In this document: piece after piece, positions 7,910-17,851 of the stretch
Position numbering within the stretch: position 1 is the stretch's first letter
How the letters are laid out: every line of letters starts with the position of its first letter
NCBI RefSeq assembly: GCF_004785795.1
Contig: NZ_SRRO01000001.1
Coordinates: 1,364,001 to 1,428,000 of the forward strand
Source of the DNA: Nocardioides eburneiflavus
Lineage (GTDB): Bacteria; Actinomycetota; Actinomycetes; Propionibacteriales; Nocardioidaceae
Length of the DNA stretch: 64,000 nt
Reading direction: 5' to 3'
The notes under the pieces: model-generated
Databases searched by the model: none
What the model saw: only the letters and a program-made list of their open reading frames with translations
Told to the model about the DNA's origin: nothing
Program-made: the position numbers and the translations under genes

Positions 7910-8899
7910 ATGTCGGGCGACCCCTCCTCCGTGCTCGCCGCCCTCGGTCTCGATCGCAGGGCCGAGCGCCTCTACTTCCAGCTGGCCCCGGTGTCCGGGC
8001 ACACGGTGGCGGGGGTGGCGCAGCTCGTGCAGACGCGCCCGGAGCAGCTGCTGCGCGACATGGGTCCGCTCGTCGAGCGCGGGCTGGTGGTGCTGAACGA
8101 CGAGCGGCTCCACGTGCCGCCGCTGGCGGAGGCGGTCTCCGAGCTCGTGCTGCGCCAGGCCCGCTCGGCGGCCTCGTCGGCCACCGTGCTGGCCGGTCTC
8201 TCCAGCGCCGTGCCGCACCTCGTCGCCGCGGCGACGCGGCCCGACCGCGAGGACGTCAGCGAGGTCCAGCCGCTCGACGGCGAGCTGAGCTCGGGCGGGA
8301 ACCCGCTGGACCTGCTGCGCCTCATGCTCCGCACCAGCCGCGGCGACATGCTGTGGCTGCGGCCCGACGCCTGGGCGATGCCGCGCGAGTCGCTCGTCAG
8401 TGAAGTCCTGGCGGAGGCGATCGCGACCGGGCGTCGCTCCCGGGCGATCTATCCCGTGCGCGCGCTCAGCGAGGCGCCCGACGCGCTGCGCGCACGCGCC
8501 CTGCTCGGTGAGCAGGTGCGCGTGATCTCCGAGCTGCCCACCCGCATGTTCATCCTGGGCGAGACCCACGCGGTGCTGCCCGAGCCGATCGGCTTCGCCG
8601 ACGAGCCGCGGGTGCACGTGCGGCAGCGCTCGATCGTCGCGGCGCTGACCCTGTGGTTCGAGTCCCTGTGGGCGCGTGCCGCTCCCGTGCCGGAGCTCGA
8701 GTCGGGCGACGCGGACCCCGACGGTCGCCAGTTCCTCCTCGAGCAGCTCATGGCAGGCGCGACCGACGAGGTGATCGCGCGCAAGCTGGGCATCGGCCTG
8801 CGCACGGTGCGCCGCCGGGTCGCCGCCCTCATGACGGAGCTGGGCGTCGACACCCGCTTCCAGGCGGGCGTGGAGGCGGTCCGCCGCGGCTGGCTCTGA
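7910..8899 (+). CDS. Helix-turn-helix transcriptional regulator (TrmB/LuxR-like)
   Basis: 329 residues. The N-terminus (about 8-65, ALGLDRRAERLYFQLAPVSGHTVAGVAQLVQTRPEQLLRDMGPLVERGLV) looks like a TrmB-type winged helix. The C-terminus (about 270-325, LLEQLMAGATDEVIARKLGIGLRTVRRRVAALMTELGVDTRFQAG) is a LuxR-type HTH. The middle could be a ligand or signal-sensing domain. This layout is common among orphan actinobacterial regulators with unknown effectors. It is divergent from lysS with 193 bp between starts and convergent with the lipid kinase. An inverted repeat overlaps its own -10. Confidence 0.8.
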   Translation: MSGDPSSVLAALGLDRRAERLYFQLAPVSGHTVAGVAQLVQTRPEQLLRDMGPLVERGLVVLNDERLHVPPLAEAVSELVLRQARSAASSATVLAGLSSAVPHLVAAATRPDREDVSEVQPLDGELSSGGNPLDLLRLMLRTSRGDMLWLRPDAWAMPRESLVSEVLAEAIATGRRSRAIYPVRALSEAPDALRARALLGEQVRVISELPTRMFILGETHAVLPEPIGFADEPRVHVRQRSIVAALTLWFESLWARAAPVPELESGDADPDGRQFLLEQLMAGATDEVIARKLGIGLRTVRRRVAALMTELGVDTRFQAGVEAVRRGWL

Positions 8900-8910
8900 C
8901 GCGCTCTGCG

Positions 8911-9822
8911 TCAGGGCAGGATCATCGAGTACGCCGCGCGCTCGAGGCGCCAGCTGCGGCTGCGCTCGGGGCCGGAGACCTCACCGTCGGCCGACAGCCA
9001 GAACTCGTCGCCGCTGACCTTCACCGACGTGCCGCGCAGGCTCAGCACGTCGTCGCGCTCCTCGTGCTCGCCCTTGCGGAGCCGGGCCACGTAGCCGAGC
9101 TTGGCCATCGGCTTCACGGCGCGGGAGATCATCACGTCGAGCAGCCCGTCCTCGGTGTCGGCGTCGGGGTTGAGCTCGGTGCCGCCGCCGACGTTGCCGC
9201 CGTTGCCGATCGCGACCATCAGGACCGGACGGTCGACGTCGTTGACGACGCGGCCGTCGATCTCGACCCGCATCCGCCAGCTCGGCGGGTGGAAGGCGGA
9301 CAGCGCGGCGCCGATGGGATAGCCGAGCTTGCCGAGGTTGACCTTGCCGACGCCGACGGAGCCGAGCCGACCCTTCCACCTCGCGCCCTTGCGGCTGGCC
9401 TGCGCTCCGACCCCGACGTGGACGTTGTTGACCACCACGTTGCCGACCTCGTCGACGAGCAGGTCGACGCCGCGCGGCTCCCCGTCGAGGACGAGGCGGG
9501 CGGCGTCGGCGACCTCGAGCGGGATGTCGTTGCTGCGGGCGAAGTCGTTGCCGGTGCCCATCGGCAGGAGGCCGAGGGTGGTGTCGGCGAGCTCGTGGCG
9601 CTTGTGCAGCGCCGTGACGACCGCGTGCAGGCTGCCGTCGCCGCCGGCCACCACGACCGTACGACCGCCGGCGCGGTGCAGCACGCCGTCGAGCTCACCC
9701 GGGTTGGACGTCTTGGCGACCTCGACCGACGCCTGCTCCCGCAGCACGGCGAGCGCCTCGGCGAGTCGCTCCTCGTCGGACGTGCCGGCCTCGGCGTTGG
9801 TGATGACCAGCAGGGCGCGCAC
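8911..9822 (-). CDS. Diacylglycerol/lipid kinase family protein
   Basis: A 303-residue cytoplasmic lipid kinase. The DAGK catalytic domain fills the first ~130 residues and shows the nucleotide-binding [10 protein letters not shown] and GTGNDFAR motifs. The C-terminal lobe contains [28 protein letters not shown], typical of YegS/DgkB-type enzymes. It would phosphorylate a diacylglycerol-like lipid with ATP. The GTG start at 9822 is supported by a TAGCGT hexamer 8 nt upstream; longer in-frame extensions are not family-like. The lipid substrate is not known. Confidence 0.87.
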   Translation of the reverse strand: MRALLVITNAEAGTSDEERLAEALAVLREQASVEVAKTSNPGELDGVLHRAGGRTVVVAGGDGSLHAVVTALHKRHELADTTLGLLPMGTGNDFARSNDIPLEVADAARLVLDGEPRGVDLLVDEVGNVVVNNVHVGVGAQASRKGARWKGRLGSVGVGKVNLGKLGYPIGAALSAFHPPSWRMRVEIDGRVVNDVDRPVLMVAIGNGGNVGGGTELNPDADTEDGLLDVMISRAVKPMAKLGYVARLRKGEHEERDDVLSLRGTSVKVSGDEFWLSADGEVSGPERSRSWRLERAAYSMILP

Positions 9823-9830
9823 GAGCCGAA

Positions 9831-9836
9831 CGCTAG
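9831..9836 (-). promoter_or_regulatory. -10 element of the lipid kinase gene (leaderless)
   Basis: TAGCGT on the minus strand, 8 nt before the GTG at 9822; it supports that start. Confidence 0.45.
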
Positions 9837-9920
9837 CCCACGGGGTCACGGCCGCGTCCCACCCCTGGGGACGCGCGCGGGCGGGCGTACGGCCCGGGTG
9901 CGGTAGCGTGGCGTCGCAAG

Positions 9921-9946
9921 AGCCCCGGTGCCTTGTGCCCGGGGCT
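9921..9946 (+). terminator. Leader hairpin upstream of purA (possible attenuator)
   Basis: AGCCCCGG and CCGGGGCT pair around a short loop and are followed by TTTCGCATT. It lies about 45 nt before the purA ATG and just downstream of a -10-like TAGCGT (9904-9909). It could terminate or attenuate transcription within the purA leader. Without conserved-sequence data it may equally be a terminator for upstream readthrough. Confidence 0.45.
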
Positions 9947-9991
9947 TTCGCATTCCTGGACCACCTGCCGAAGAGACAGAGGAGGGCTGAG

Positions 9992-11278
<1,287 letters not shown>

Positions 11279-11281
11279 GCC

Positions 11282-12037
11282 GTGATCCAGCCAGTGCGGG
11301 ACCACCTGCTGCGGGTCGCGGGGCCGCACCGCACTCCGGCGCTCAACGCGCAGCTGGCCGGCCTGCTTGCCCTCGTCGCGGGGATCCTCAACTCCGTGGG
11401 CTTCGTGGCCGTCGCGGTCTACACCTCGCACATGACGGGCATCACCGCGACGCTGGCGGACCACCTGGTCCTCGGCGGCGCCGGGGTCGTCGGCACGGCC
11501 CTGCTGGCGCTGGTGTCGTTCGTGGGCGGCTCCATGGTCTGCGCCTGGTTGTTCAACTGGGGCCGCCGCCGTGGCCTGCGGGGCAGGTACGCCCTGGTCC
11601 TCGTCGTGGAGGCCCTGCTGATCCTCTGCTTCGGGCTCCTGGCCGACCGCGTGCGGTGGACGCACGACACCCCGCTCTTCGTGGCGGTGCTGTGCTGCAC
11701 GATGGGGCTCCAGAACGCGATCATCACCAAGATCTCGGGCGCGCAGATCCGTACGACGCACGTGACCGGCATGATCACCGACATCGGGATCGAGCTCGGC
11801 AAGCTGACCTACGTGCCACGGACGCCCGGCCTCCCGCCGGTCAGCGCCGACCGGGCCAAGCTCGGTCTCCTCGCCTCGCTGGTCACCCTGTTCTTCGTCG
11901 GCGGCGTCCTCGGGGCGCTCGGCTACCCCCGGTTCGGCTTCGTCACCCTCGTCCCACCGGCGCTGCTCCTCCTCGCGGCGGCCGGTGCACCGGTGCTCGC
12001 CGACATCCGCCGAGGCTGGAGGGGAGCGTCGGGCTGA
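11282..12037 (+). CDS. YoaK/DUF1275 family membrane protein
   Basis: A 251-residue membrane protein with six or so hydrophobic segments. The ALVAGILNSVGFVAVAVYTSHMTGITATLAD start and the GLQNAIITKISGAQIRTTHVTGMITDIGIELGK segment are diagnostic of DUF1275. Function is unknown; a transporter-like role is often supposed. The GTG start at 11282 lies 3 nt after purA, so it is probably co-transcribed, but the functional link is unclear. Confidence 0.85.
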   Translation: MIQPVRDHLLRVAGPHRTPALNAQLAGLLALVAGILNSVGFVAVAVYTSHMTGITATLADHLVLGGAGVVGTALLALVSFVGGSMVCAWLFNWGRRRGLRGRYALVLVVEALLILCFGLLADRVRWTHDTPLFVAVLCCTMGLQNAIITKISGAQIRTTHVTGMITDIGIELGKLTYVPRTPGLPPVSADRAKLGLLASLVTLFFVGGVLGALGYPRFGFVTLVPPALLLLAAAGAPVLADIRRGWRGASG

Positions 12038-12067
12038 GGCACGTGGTCCCTGCGGGCAGCGCGCCGA

Positions 12068-12073
12068 TAGGCT
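12068..12073 (+). promoter_or_regulatory. -10 element of purD (leaderless)
   Basis: TAGGCT ending 8 nt before the purD GTG at 12082. Confidence 0.45.
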
Positions 12074-12081
12074 CGACGCCC

Positions 12082-13368
12082 GTGAAGACCCTCGTGATCG
12101 GAACCGGCGGCCGCGAGCACGCGCTGGCACTGGCCCTCTCCCACGACCCGGCGGTGACCGAGGTGCACGCCGCGCCGGGCAACCCCGGCATCGGCGAGGT
12201 CGCCACCCTCCATGACGTGGACCCGATGGACGGCGTCGCGGTCGCCGCCCTCGCGACCTCGATCGGCGCTGACCTGGTGGTCGTGGGCCCCGAGGCGCCG
12301 CTCGTCGCCGGGGTCGCCGACCCCCTGCGCGACGCGGGCATCGCGGTCTTCGGGCCGTCGCGGGCGGCCGCGCAGCTCGAGGGGTCGAAGGCCTTCTCCA
12401 AGGACGTCATGGCGAGGGCCGGCGTGCCGACCGCGGGGTCGCGGACCTGCACGACGCCCGAGGAGGTGGCGGCCGCGCTCGACGCCTTCGGCGCGCCCTA
12501 CGTCGTCAAGGACGACGCGCTCGCCGCAGGCAAGGGCGTCGTCGTCACCACCGACCGCGCCGAGGCGCTGGCCCACGCGGCGGGGTGCGAGCGGGTGGTG
12601 GTCGAGGAGTTCCTCGACGGCCCGGAGTTCTCCCTCTTCGTCGTCTGCGACGGCACCGTCGGCCGGCCGCTGCTGCCGGCGCAGGACTTCAAGCGCATCT
12701 TCGACGGCGGTCGCGGTCCCAACACCGGAGGCATGGGCTCGTACGCCCCCCTCACCTGGCTGCCCGAGGGCGTGGTCGACACCGTGATGACCGACGTCGT
12801 CGCCCCCACGCTGGCCGAGATGCAGCACCGGGGCGCACCGTTCGTGGGCTGCCTGTACGTCGGGCTGGCCCTCACTGAGGCCGGCCCCCAGGTCATCGAG
12901 TTCAACTGCCGCTTCGGCGACCCCGACGTCCAGCCCGTGCTCGCCCTGCTCACCTCCCCCCTCGGCGCGCTGCTCCGCGCGGCCGCCGACGGCGACCTGT
13001 CGAGCGTCCCCGAGCCGACCTTCGCCGACGGCGCCGCGGTGTCGGTCGTGATGGCCAGCGCGGGCTACCCCGAGGGCTCCAGCACGGGCGACGTCGTCGT
13101 CGGCACCGAGACCCTCGCGTTCGAGGACGACGTCGACGTCATCCACGCCGGCACGGCGCGGGTTTCGACAGGCTCAACCGGCGAGGGAAGCCTGGTCACC
13201 GCCGGCGGCCGGGTGCTCGCCGTCCGCGCGGTCGGCACCGACGTCGCCGACGCCCGCGCCAAGGCGTACGAGGGGGTCTCCTCGATCAGCTTCCCCGGCG
13301 CCCAGTGGCGCCGCGACATCGCCGCCGAGCCGCTCGGGGTCGTGGAGGGCGCGGCGTCGCGTGGCTGA
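12082..13368 (+). CDS. purD: Phosphoribosylamine-glycine ligase
   Basis: A 428-residue ATP-grasp enzyme for the second step of purine synthesis (phosphoribosylamine + glycine + ATP to GAR). Visible features: the N-terminal VIGTGGREHALA, the ATP-grasp segments YVVKDDALAAGKGVVV and FNCRFGDPDVQ, and GRGPNTGGMGSYAP. Unusually, a GGTTTCGACAGGCTCAACC element lies in frame at 13161-13179. It encodes about ten extra residues (RVSTGSTGEG) between the conserved IHAGT and LVTAGGRVL, a surface loop in the family. A TAGGCT hexamer 8 nt upstream of the GTG suggests a leaderless mRNA. Confidence 0.96.
   Translation: MKTLVIGTGGREHALALALSHDPAVTEVHAAPGNPGIGEVATLHDVDPMDGVAVAALATSIGADLVVVGPEAPLVAGVADPLRDAGIAVFGPSRAAAQLEGSKAFSKDVMARAGVPTAGSRTCTTPEEVAAALDAFGAPYVVKDDALAAGKGVVVTTDRAEALAHAAGCERVVVEEFLDGPEFSLFVVCDGTVGRPLLPAQDFKRIFDGGRGPNTGGMGSYAPLTWLPEGVVDTVMTDVVAPTLAEMQHRGAPFVGCLYVGLALTEAGPQVIEFNCRFGDPDVQPVLALLTSPLGALLRAAADGDLSSVPEPTFADGAAVSVVMASAGYPEGSSTGDVVVGTETLAFEDDVDVIHAGTARVSTGSTGEGSLVTAGGRVLAVRAVGTDVADARAKAYEGVSSISFPGAQWRRDIAAEPLGVVEGAASRG
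13161..13179. repeat. Interspersed repeat-like 19-mer inside purD
   Basis: GGTTTCGACAGGCTCAACC, with GGTT/AACC ends. I recall this string and close variants as frequent intergenic repeats in Nocardioides and relatives, but could not verify that here. In this window it occurs once, in frame inside purD. Confidence 0.6.
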
Positions 13369-13392
13369 GCGCCGTTCGCGGTCGGGTCCGAC

Positions 13393-13911
13393 GTGGGGGT
13401 CCGCGAGGTCCTGCACGGCCTCGAGTGGGCGTGGTGGGACGAGCGCGTGGTCGGTGACGACGGCGTGGTGCTCGCGACGGTCAAGGCCGACGGCACGCCG
13501 ATGACCTTCCCCGAGCACCCGGTGCCGCACCCGTGGGGCCACCTCGACGCCTGGACCGGCACGAGCGTGCTGAAGCTGCGCCGGTCCGACGACTGGTACT
13601 CGGTGTGGAAGTTCTTCGACGGCGACGGTGCCTTCCTGAACTGGTACGTCAACTTCGAGACCCCCGTCCTGCGCACCATCGACGGTGTCGACGTCAACGA
13701 CCTCCAGCTCGACATCGTCATCGCCCCGGACGGCGAGTGGCGGTGGAAGGACGTCGAGCACCTGGCCCCGAGCATGTCCGGTGCCCGGATCACCGCGGAC
13801 GAGCTGCTCGCGACGCTCGACGCGGCCGCCGACGTCGCGGACCTCCTCGAGCGTGGTGACCGCTGGTGGGCGCCGTGGGACGACTGGTCCCTCGCGGATG
13901 GGACAATCTGA
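13393..13911 (+). CDS. DUF402 domain protein
   Basis: A 172-residue protein with the DUF402 core: DDWYSVWKFFDGDGAFLNWYVNFETPVLRT...VDVNDLQLDIVIAPDGEWRWKDVEHL. DUF402 proteins include nucleoside-diphosphatase-like and FomD-like enzymes that bind divalent metal through acidic residues such as those in DLQLDIV and DGEW. The GTG at 13393 is the only start after the in-frame stop overlapping the purD end. It ends 3 nt before purB, suggesting shared transcription. Exact function is unknown. Confidence 0.8.
   Translation: MGVREVLHGLEWAWWDERVVGDDGVVLATVKADGTPMTFPEHPVPHPWGHLDAWTGTSVLKLRRSDDWYSVWKFFDGDGAFLNWYVNFETPVLRTIDGVDVNDLQLDIVIAPDGEWRWKDVEHLAPSMSGARITADELLATLDAAADVADLLERGDRWWAPWDDWSLADGTI
13902..13907 (+). 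promoter_or_regulatory. -10-like element of purB
   Basis: GACAAT ending 7 nt before the purB GTG, inside the end of the DUF402 gene. Weaker match than the other leaderless promoters. Confidence 0.35.
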
Positions 13912-13914
13912 TCC

Positions 13915-15342
13915 GTGAGCCTCCCCAACGTCCCCAATGTGCTGGCCACCCGCTACGCCGGAGCCGACCTCGCCGACATCTGGTCGCCCGAGCACAAGAT
14001 CGTCCTCGAGCGCCAGCTCTGGGTCGCGGTGCTCAAGGCCCAGCGCGACCTCGGCATCGCCGTGCCCGACGGTGTCGTCGAGGCCTACGAGTCGGTCATC
14101 GACAAGGTGGACCTCGACACGATCTCCGCCCGTGAGCGGATCACCCGCCACGACGTGAAGGCCCGCATCGAGGAGTTCTCCGCCCTCGCCGGTCACGAGC
14201 ACATCCACAAGGGCATGACCTCGCGCGACCTCACCGAGAACGTCGAGCAGCTGCAGGTGCGCCGCTCGCTCGAGGTGGTGCGCGACCGCGCCGTCGCCGC
14301 CCTCGTCCGCCTCGGCCGCCTCGCCGCCGAGCACGAGGCCACCGTCATGGCCGGCCGGTCGCACAACGTGGCCGCCCAGGCGACCACGCTCGGCAAGCGC
14401 TTCGCCACCGTCGCCGACGAGATGCTCATCGGCGTCCAGCGGATCGAGGAGCTGCTCGCCCGCTACCCCCTGCGCGGCATCAAGGGCCCGATGGGCACCG
14501 CCCAGGACATGCTCGACCTGCTCGACGGCGACGCCGACCGGCTCGACGAGCTCGAGCAGCGCGTGGCCGCCCACCTCGGCTTCGACCAGGTGCTCTCCAG
14601 CGTCGGGCAGGTCTACCCGCGCTCGCTCGACTTCGACGTGGTGTCGGCCCTGGTCCAGCTGGTCAGCGGGCCCTCCAACCTCGCCACCACCGTCCGGCTC
14701 ATGGCCGGCCACGAGCTGGTCACCGAGGGCTTCAAGGAGGGCCAGGTCGGCTCGTCCGCGATGCCCCACAAGATGAACACCCGCTCCTGCGAGCGGGTCA
14801 ACGGCCTCGCCGTGGTCGTCCGCGGCCACCTCTCGATGGTCAGCGAGCTCGCCGGCGACCAGTGGAACGAGGGCGACGTCTCCTGCTCGGTGGTGCGCCG
14901 CGTCGCGCTGCCGGACGCCTTCTTCGCCACCGACGGCCTGTTCCAGACCTTCCTCACGGTGCTCGACGAGTTCGGCGCCTTCCCGGCGGTGATCCAGCGC
15001 GAGCTCGACCGCTACCTGCCGTTCCTCACGACGACCAAGGTGCTGATGGCCGCCGTACGCAACGGGGTCGGCCGCGAGGCCGCGCACGAGGCGATCAAGG
15101 AGGCAGCCGTCGGCACCGCGCTCGCGATGCGTGGGGGCCAGGCGGACAACGACGTGTTCGCCAAGCTCGCTGCCGACGAGCGGCTCGGGCTGACCCGCGA
15201 GCAGATCGACGCGCTCGTCGCCGACCCGATCGAGTTCACCGGCGCCGCCGTCGCCCAGACCCGCGCGGTCGTCGCCCGGGTCGAGGCGCTCGCCGCGCGC
15301 CACCCCGACGCCGCGGCGTACGTCCCCGGCGCGATCCTCTGA
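13915..15342 (+). CDS. purB: Adenylosuccinate lyase
   Basis: A 475-residue fumarase/aspartase-superfamily enzyme that cleaves SAICAR to AICAR and adenylosuccinate to AMP, releasing fumarate. The superfamily signature GSSAMPHKMNTRSCERVNGL lies at about residue 280. An N-terminal region with KGMTSRDLTENVEQLQ and the AGRSHNVAAQATTLGKR substrate segment are typical of the longer actinobacterial PurB. The GTG start follows the DUF402 stop by 3 nt. The 3' end is convergent with the MFS gene, with a palindrome between them. Confidence 0.97.
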   Translation: MSLPNVPNVLATRYAGADLADIWSPEHKIVLERQLWVAVLKAQRDLGIAVPDGVVEAYESVIDKVDLDTISARERITRHDVKARIEEFSALAGHEHIHKGMTSRDLTENVEQLQVRRSLEVVRDRAVAALVRLGRLAAEHEATVMAGRSHNVAAQATTLGKRFATVADEMLIGVQRIEELLARYPLRGIKGPMGTAQDMLDLLDGDADRLDELEQRVAAHLGFDQVLSSVGQVYPRSLDFDVVSALVQLVSGPSNLATTVRLMAGHELVTEGFKEGQVGSSAMPHKMNTRSCERVNGLAVVVRGHLSMVSELAGDQWNEGDVSCSVVRRVALPDAFFATDGLFQTFLTVLDEFGAFPAVIQRELDRYLPFLTTTKVLMAAVRNGVGREAAHEAIKEAAVGTALAMRGGQADNDVFAKLAADERLGLTREQIDALVADPIEFTGAAVAQTRAVVARVEALAARHPDAAAYVPGAIL

Positions 15343-15390
15343 CCTTCCAGTCCCTTTGGTGCGGTTCTCGGCCGCTGCAACGGGCCGGAA

Positions 15391-15429
15391 CCTCGGGAAC
15401 CACCGGGTAGCCGGTGGTTCCCACCGAGG
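15391..15429. repeat. Palindrome between convergent purB and MFS genes
   Basis: CCTCGG-GGAACCACCGG pairs with CCGGTGGTTCC-CCGAGG around a short GTA-containing loop. It could serve as a bidirectional terminator. It shares GGGAACC half-sites with the palindromes at 1525 and 21014. Confidence 0.7.
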
Positions 15430-15435
15430 CCTGCC

Positions 15436-16878
15436 TCAGTCCCCGCGCCGCCAGGACCGCACGGCGGCGGCGAGGGCCGCGGACAGCACGAGGAGCGCTG
15501 TGAGGAGGGCCGCCCGGGCGGCCACCGGCGCGGACGAGACGGCGTCGACGGCCTGGTAGACGGTCATCAGGAGCGCGGCGCCGAGGGCGGAGCCGATCCG
15601 CTGCCCGGTCTGCAGCGCGCCACCCGCCGCGCCTCCCATCTGCGGCGGGACCTCGGCGAGGGTGAGGGTGAAGTTGGGGGAGATCACCCCGCCGCCGCCG
15701 ACCCCGGCGAGCAGCATCGCCGGTGCGAGCGTCCACCACAGCCGGTCGGTCGGCTGGGTCACCAGCACGGCGGCGAGCGCGGTGCCGGTCATCATCACGC
15801 CGAGTGCGACCAGCGTGACGCGGCGCCCGATCCGGCCCACGAGCCTGCCCGCCAGCGGTGACGTGGTCGCCGCGCCGACGGCGAAAGGCGTCATCAGCAG
15901 CGCCGCCCCGAGCGGCGAGAACCCCTCGCCCTCCTGCAGGTGCACCGACAGCACGAGGAAGATCCCGGTGAAGCCGGTGAAGTAGAGGGTGCCCACGAGC
16001 AGGCCGTTGGCATAGCCGGGCAGGCCACGCAGCAGCGACACGTCGAGCAGCGGCGGTCGCCCGCGGCGTACGGTCTGGCGCTCCCACCGGACGAACGCCC
16101 ACGCCAGCACCGGGAGGGCGAGCAGCCCCACCAGCGGCGGGCCGGCGCCGCCCTCGAGGCTGATCAGCGGGTAGAGGACCGACAGCACCGCGAGCCCGAG
16201 CAGCAGCGCACCGACCAGGTCGACGCGCGGGTCCCTCTCGGCCTCCGCGCCCACGTCGTTGTCCGGCACCAGCCGGCGGATCAGCACCAGCGCGACCAGC
16301 CCGATCGGCACGTTGATGAGGAAGAGCGACCGCCACCCGTCCTCCTCGCCCAGCAGCGCGATCAGCGCCCCGCCGATCAGGGGGCCCGCGGCCGAGGCGA
16401 CGGCCACGGTGAAGCCGAACATCCCGAACGCCCGGCCGCGCTCGGGCCCCCGGAAGAGCTGCTGGATGAGCCCGGAGTTCTGCGGCGTCAGCAGTCCCGC
16501 GCTGGCGCCCTGCGCCAGTCGGGCGACGACGATCCAGGCCGCACTGGGCGCCAGCCCGACCGCGGCACTGGAGCCGACGAAGCCGATGAGGCCGATCGTC
16601 ATCATCCGGCGACGGCCGTGCGCGTCGCCGAGGCGCCCGCCGGCGACCAGCGTCACGCCGAAGGCCAGCGCGTAGCCCGACACCACCCACTGGATGGTGG
16701 CGGTGCTGGTCTCGAGCCCGGCGCGGATCGAGGGTACGGCGACGTTGACGATCGTGACGTCGAGGAGCGACATGAAGCCCACGACCAGCGAGACGGCGAG
16801 CACCCGCCAGCGGCGGGGGTCGGGGACGTACGCCTCCTCGTCCCGGGAGGCGGCGTCCGTGTGCTCGCGCTGGCTCAT
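15436..16878 (-). CDS. MFS drug exporter, DHA2 (14-TM) family
   Basis: A 480-residue multidrug-type exporter driven by proton exchange. The N-terminal motif LLDVTIVNVAVPSI is diagnostic of DHA2 (EmrB/QacA) proteins, and GGRLGDAHGRRRM is the MFS loop 2-3 motif. About 14 hydrophobic segments are visible. It starts at ATG 16878 and is divergent from the acylphosphatase gene with only a short gap. No local regulator is adjacent. The substrate is unknown. Confidence 0.88.
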   Translation of the reverse strand: MSQREHTDAASRDEEAYVPDPRRWRVLAVSLVVGFMSLLDVTIVNVAVPSIRAGLETSTATIQWVVSGYALAFGVTLVAGGRLGDAHGRRRMMTIGLIGFVGSSAAVGLAPSAAWIVVARLAQGASAGLLTPQNSGLIQQLFRGPERGRAFGMFGFTVAVASAAGPLIGGALIALLGEEDGWRSLFLINVPIGLVALVLIRRLVPDNDVGAEAERDPRVDLVGALLLGLAVLSVLYPLISLEGGAGPPLVGLLALPVLAWAFVRWERQTVRRGRPPLLDVSLLRGLPGYANGLLVGTLYFTGFTGIFLVLSVHLQEGEGFSPLGAALLMTPFAVGAATTSPLAGRLVGRIGRRVTLVALGVMMTGTALAAVLVTQPTDRLWWTLAPAMLLAGVGGGGVISPNFTLTLAEVPPQMGGAAGGALQTGQRIGSALGAALLMTVYQAVDAVSSAPVAARAALLTALLVLSAALAAAVRSWRRGD

Positions 16879-16914
16879 CGCCGACAGCCTTGCACCCGAG
16901 GCATGATCGGGGTC

Positions 16915-17184
16915 ATGAAGGCGATCCAGGCGCGGGTGAGCGGGCAGGTGCAGGGCGTCGCGTTCCGCTGGCACACCCAGGAGCGGGCGCAGCAGCTCGG
17001 CGTCACGGGATGGGTACGCAACGAGGTCGACGGCACCGTGCTGGTGCACGCCGAGGGCGAGGACGACGCCGTCGACGCCCTGGTGGAGTGGTGCCGCCAC
17101 GGCCCACCGTCGGCGAGGGTGCGCGACGTCGCGGCCCGCGACGCGGCGGTGACAGGCGCCTCGAGGTTCGAGGTCACCGGCTGA
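16915..17184 (+). CDS. acyP: Acylphosphatase
   Basis: An 89-residue single-domain enzyme that hydrolyses acyl phosphates such as acetyl phosphate. The conserved loop GQVQGVAFRWHTQ contains the catalytic arginine, and GVTGWVRNEVDGTV the catalytic asparagine. Length is exactly that of the family. ATG 16915 is preferred; an in-frame ATG at 16903 would add four residues. The start is divergent from the MFS gene. Confidence 0.93.
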   Translation: MKAIQARVSGQVQGVAFRWHTQERAQQLGVTGWVRNEVDGTVLVHAEGEDDAVDALVEWCRHGPPSARVRDVAARDAAVTGASRFEVTG

Positions 17185-17261
17185 CGGGGGACGCCCACGT
17201 GGCCGGGATCTCGTCCCCGTCGGCTTCACCCCGCCGGCCCGGGCGCCCGACACTGATGGAC

Positions 17262-17810
17262 ATGAGCGCCCCCGTGACCGTCTCCGTCACCCGCCACGTC
17301 GACCCCTCCCACACCACGCAGATGCTGGCGTGGATGCAGGCGGGCACGTCGATGGCGGAGAAGTTCGACGGCTTCCTCGGCTCCGGCTGGGTGCGGCCGA
17401 GCACAGACTCGCCCGACTGGCACATGCTGTACCGCTTCGCCGACGCCGAGTCGCTCGCCGCGTGGGAGGCGTCCCCGCAGCGGGCCTGGTGGCTCGAGGC
17501 CGCTGCCGGTGACGTGGAGGAGTCGCGTCGCGAGCGGCGTACGGGCATCGAAGGGTGGTTCGACGAGCCGGCGTCGGTCGAGCTGCTCAGTGCCGCACCG
17601 GCGGCGCCGCCGCGGTGGAAGCAGATGGTGGTCATCTTCCTGGTGTTCCTGCCGCTGAGCCTGGTGGCGAACTTCGTCGCCTCGCGGACGATCGCCGGCT
17701 GGCCGCTCGTCCCCCGGGTGGTGCTGGTGACCACGGTGATGACGCCCCTGATGACGTACGTCTTCCTGCCGTGGATCACCCGGCGGATGAGCTGGTGGCT
17801 GCACCGCTGA
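17262..17810 (+). CDS. ABM-domain protein with C-terminal membrane segments
   Basis: A 182-residue protein. Residues 1-100 (VSVTRHVDPSHTTQMLAWMQAGTSMAEKFDGFLGSGWVRPSTDSPDWHMLYRFADAESLAAWEAS) resemble an antibiotic-biosynthesis-monooxygenase-like ferredoxin fold. The C-terminal ~70 residues contain two hydrophobic segments followed by a basic tail. This fusion is known from actinobacteria as a protein of unknown function. An ATG at 17256 is an alternative start. The substrate and partner are not visible. Confidence 0.75.
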   Translation: MSAPVTVSVTRHVDPSHTTQMLAWMQAGTSMAEKFDGFLGSGWVRPSTDSPDWHMLYRFADAESLAAWEASPQRAWWLEAAAGDVEESRRERRTGIEGWFDEPASVELLSAAPAAPPRWKQMVVIFLVFLPLSLVANFVASRTIAGWPLVPRVVLVTTVMTPLMTYVFLPWITRRMSWWLHR

Positions 17811-17839
17811 GACCTGGCGGGTCCCCGCGGCCATCTCGG

Positions 17840-17845
17840 TAGGCT
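17840..17845 (+). promoter_or_regulatory. -10 element of purC (leaderless)
   Basis: TAGGCT ending 6 nt before the purC GTG at 17852. Confidence 0.5.
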
Positions 17846-17851
17846 CAGCGC

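Noticed and set aside
9921..9946. Known purine riboswitch upstream of purA
   Set aside because: No purine-riboswitch core (three-way junction with loop-loop contacts) can be drawn; only one hairpin is seen.
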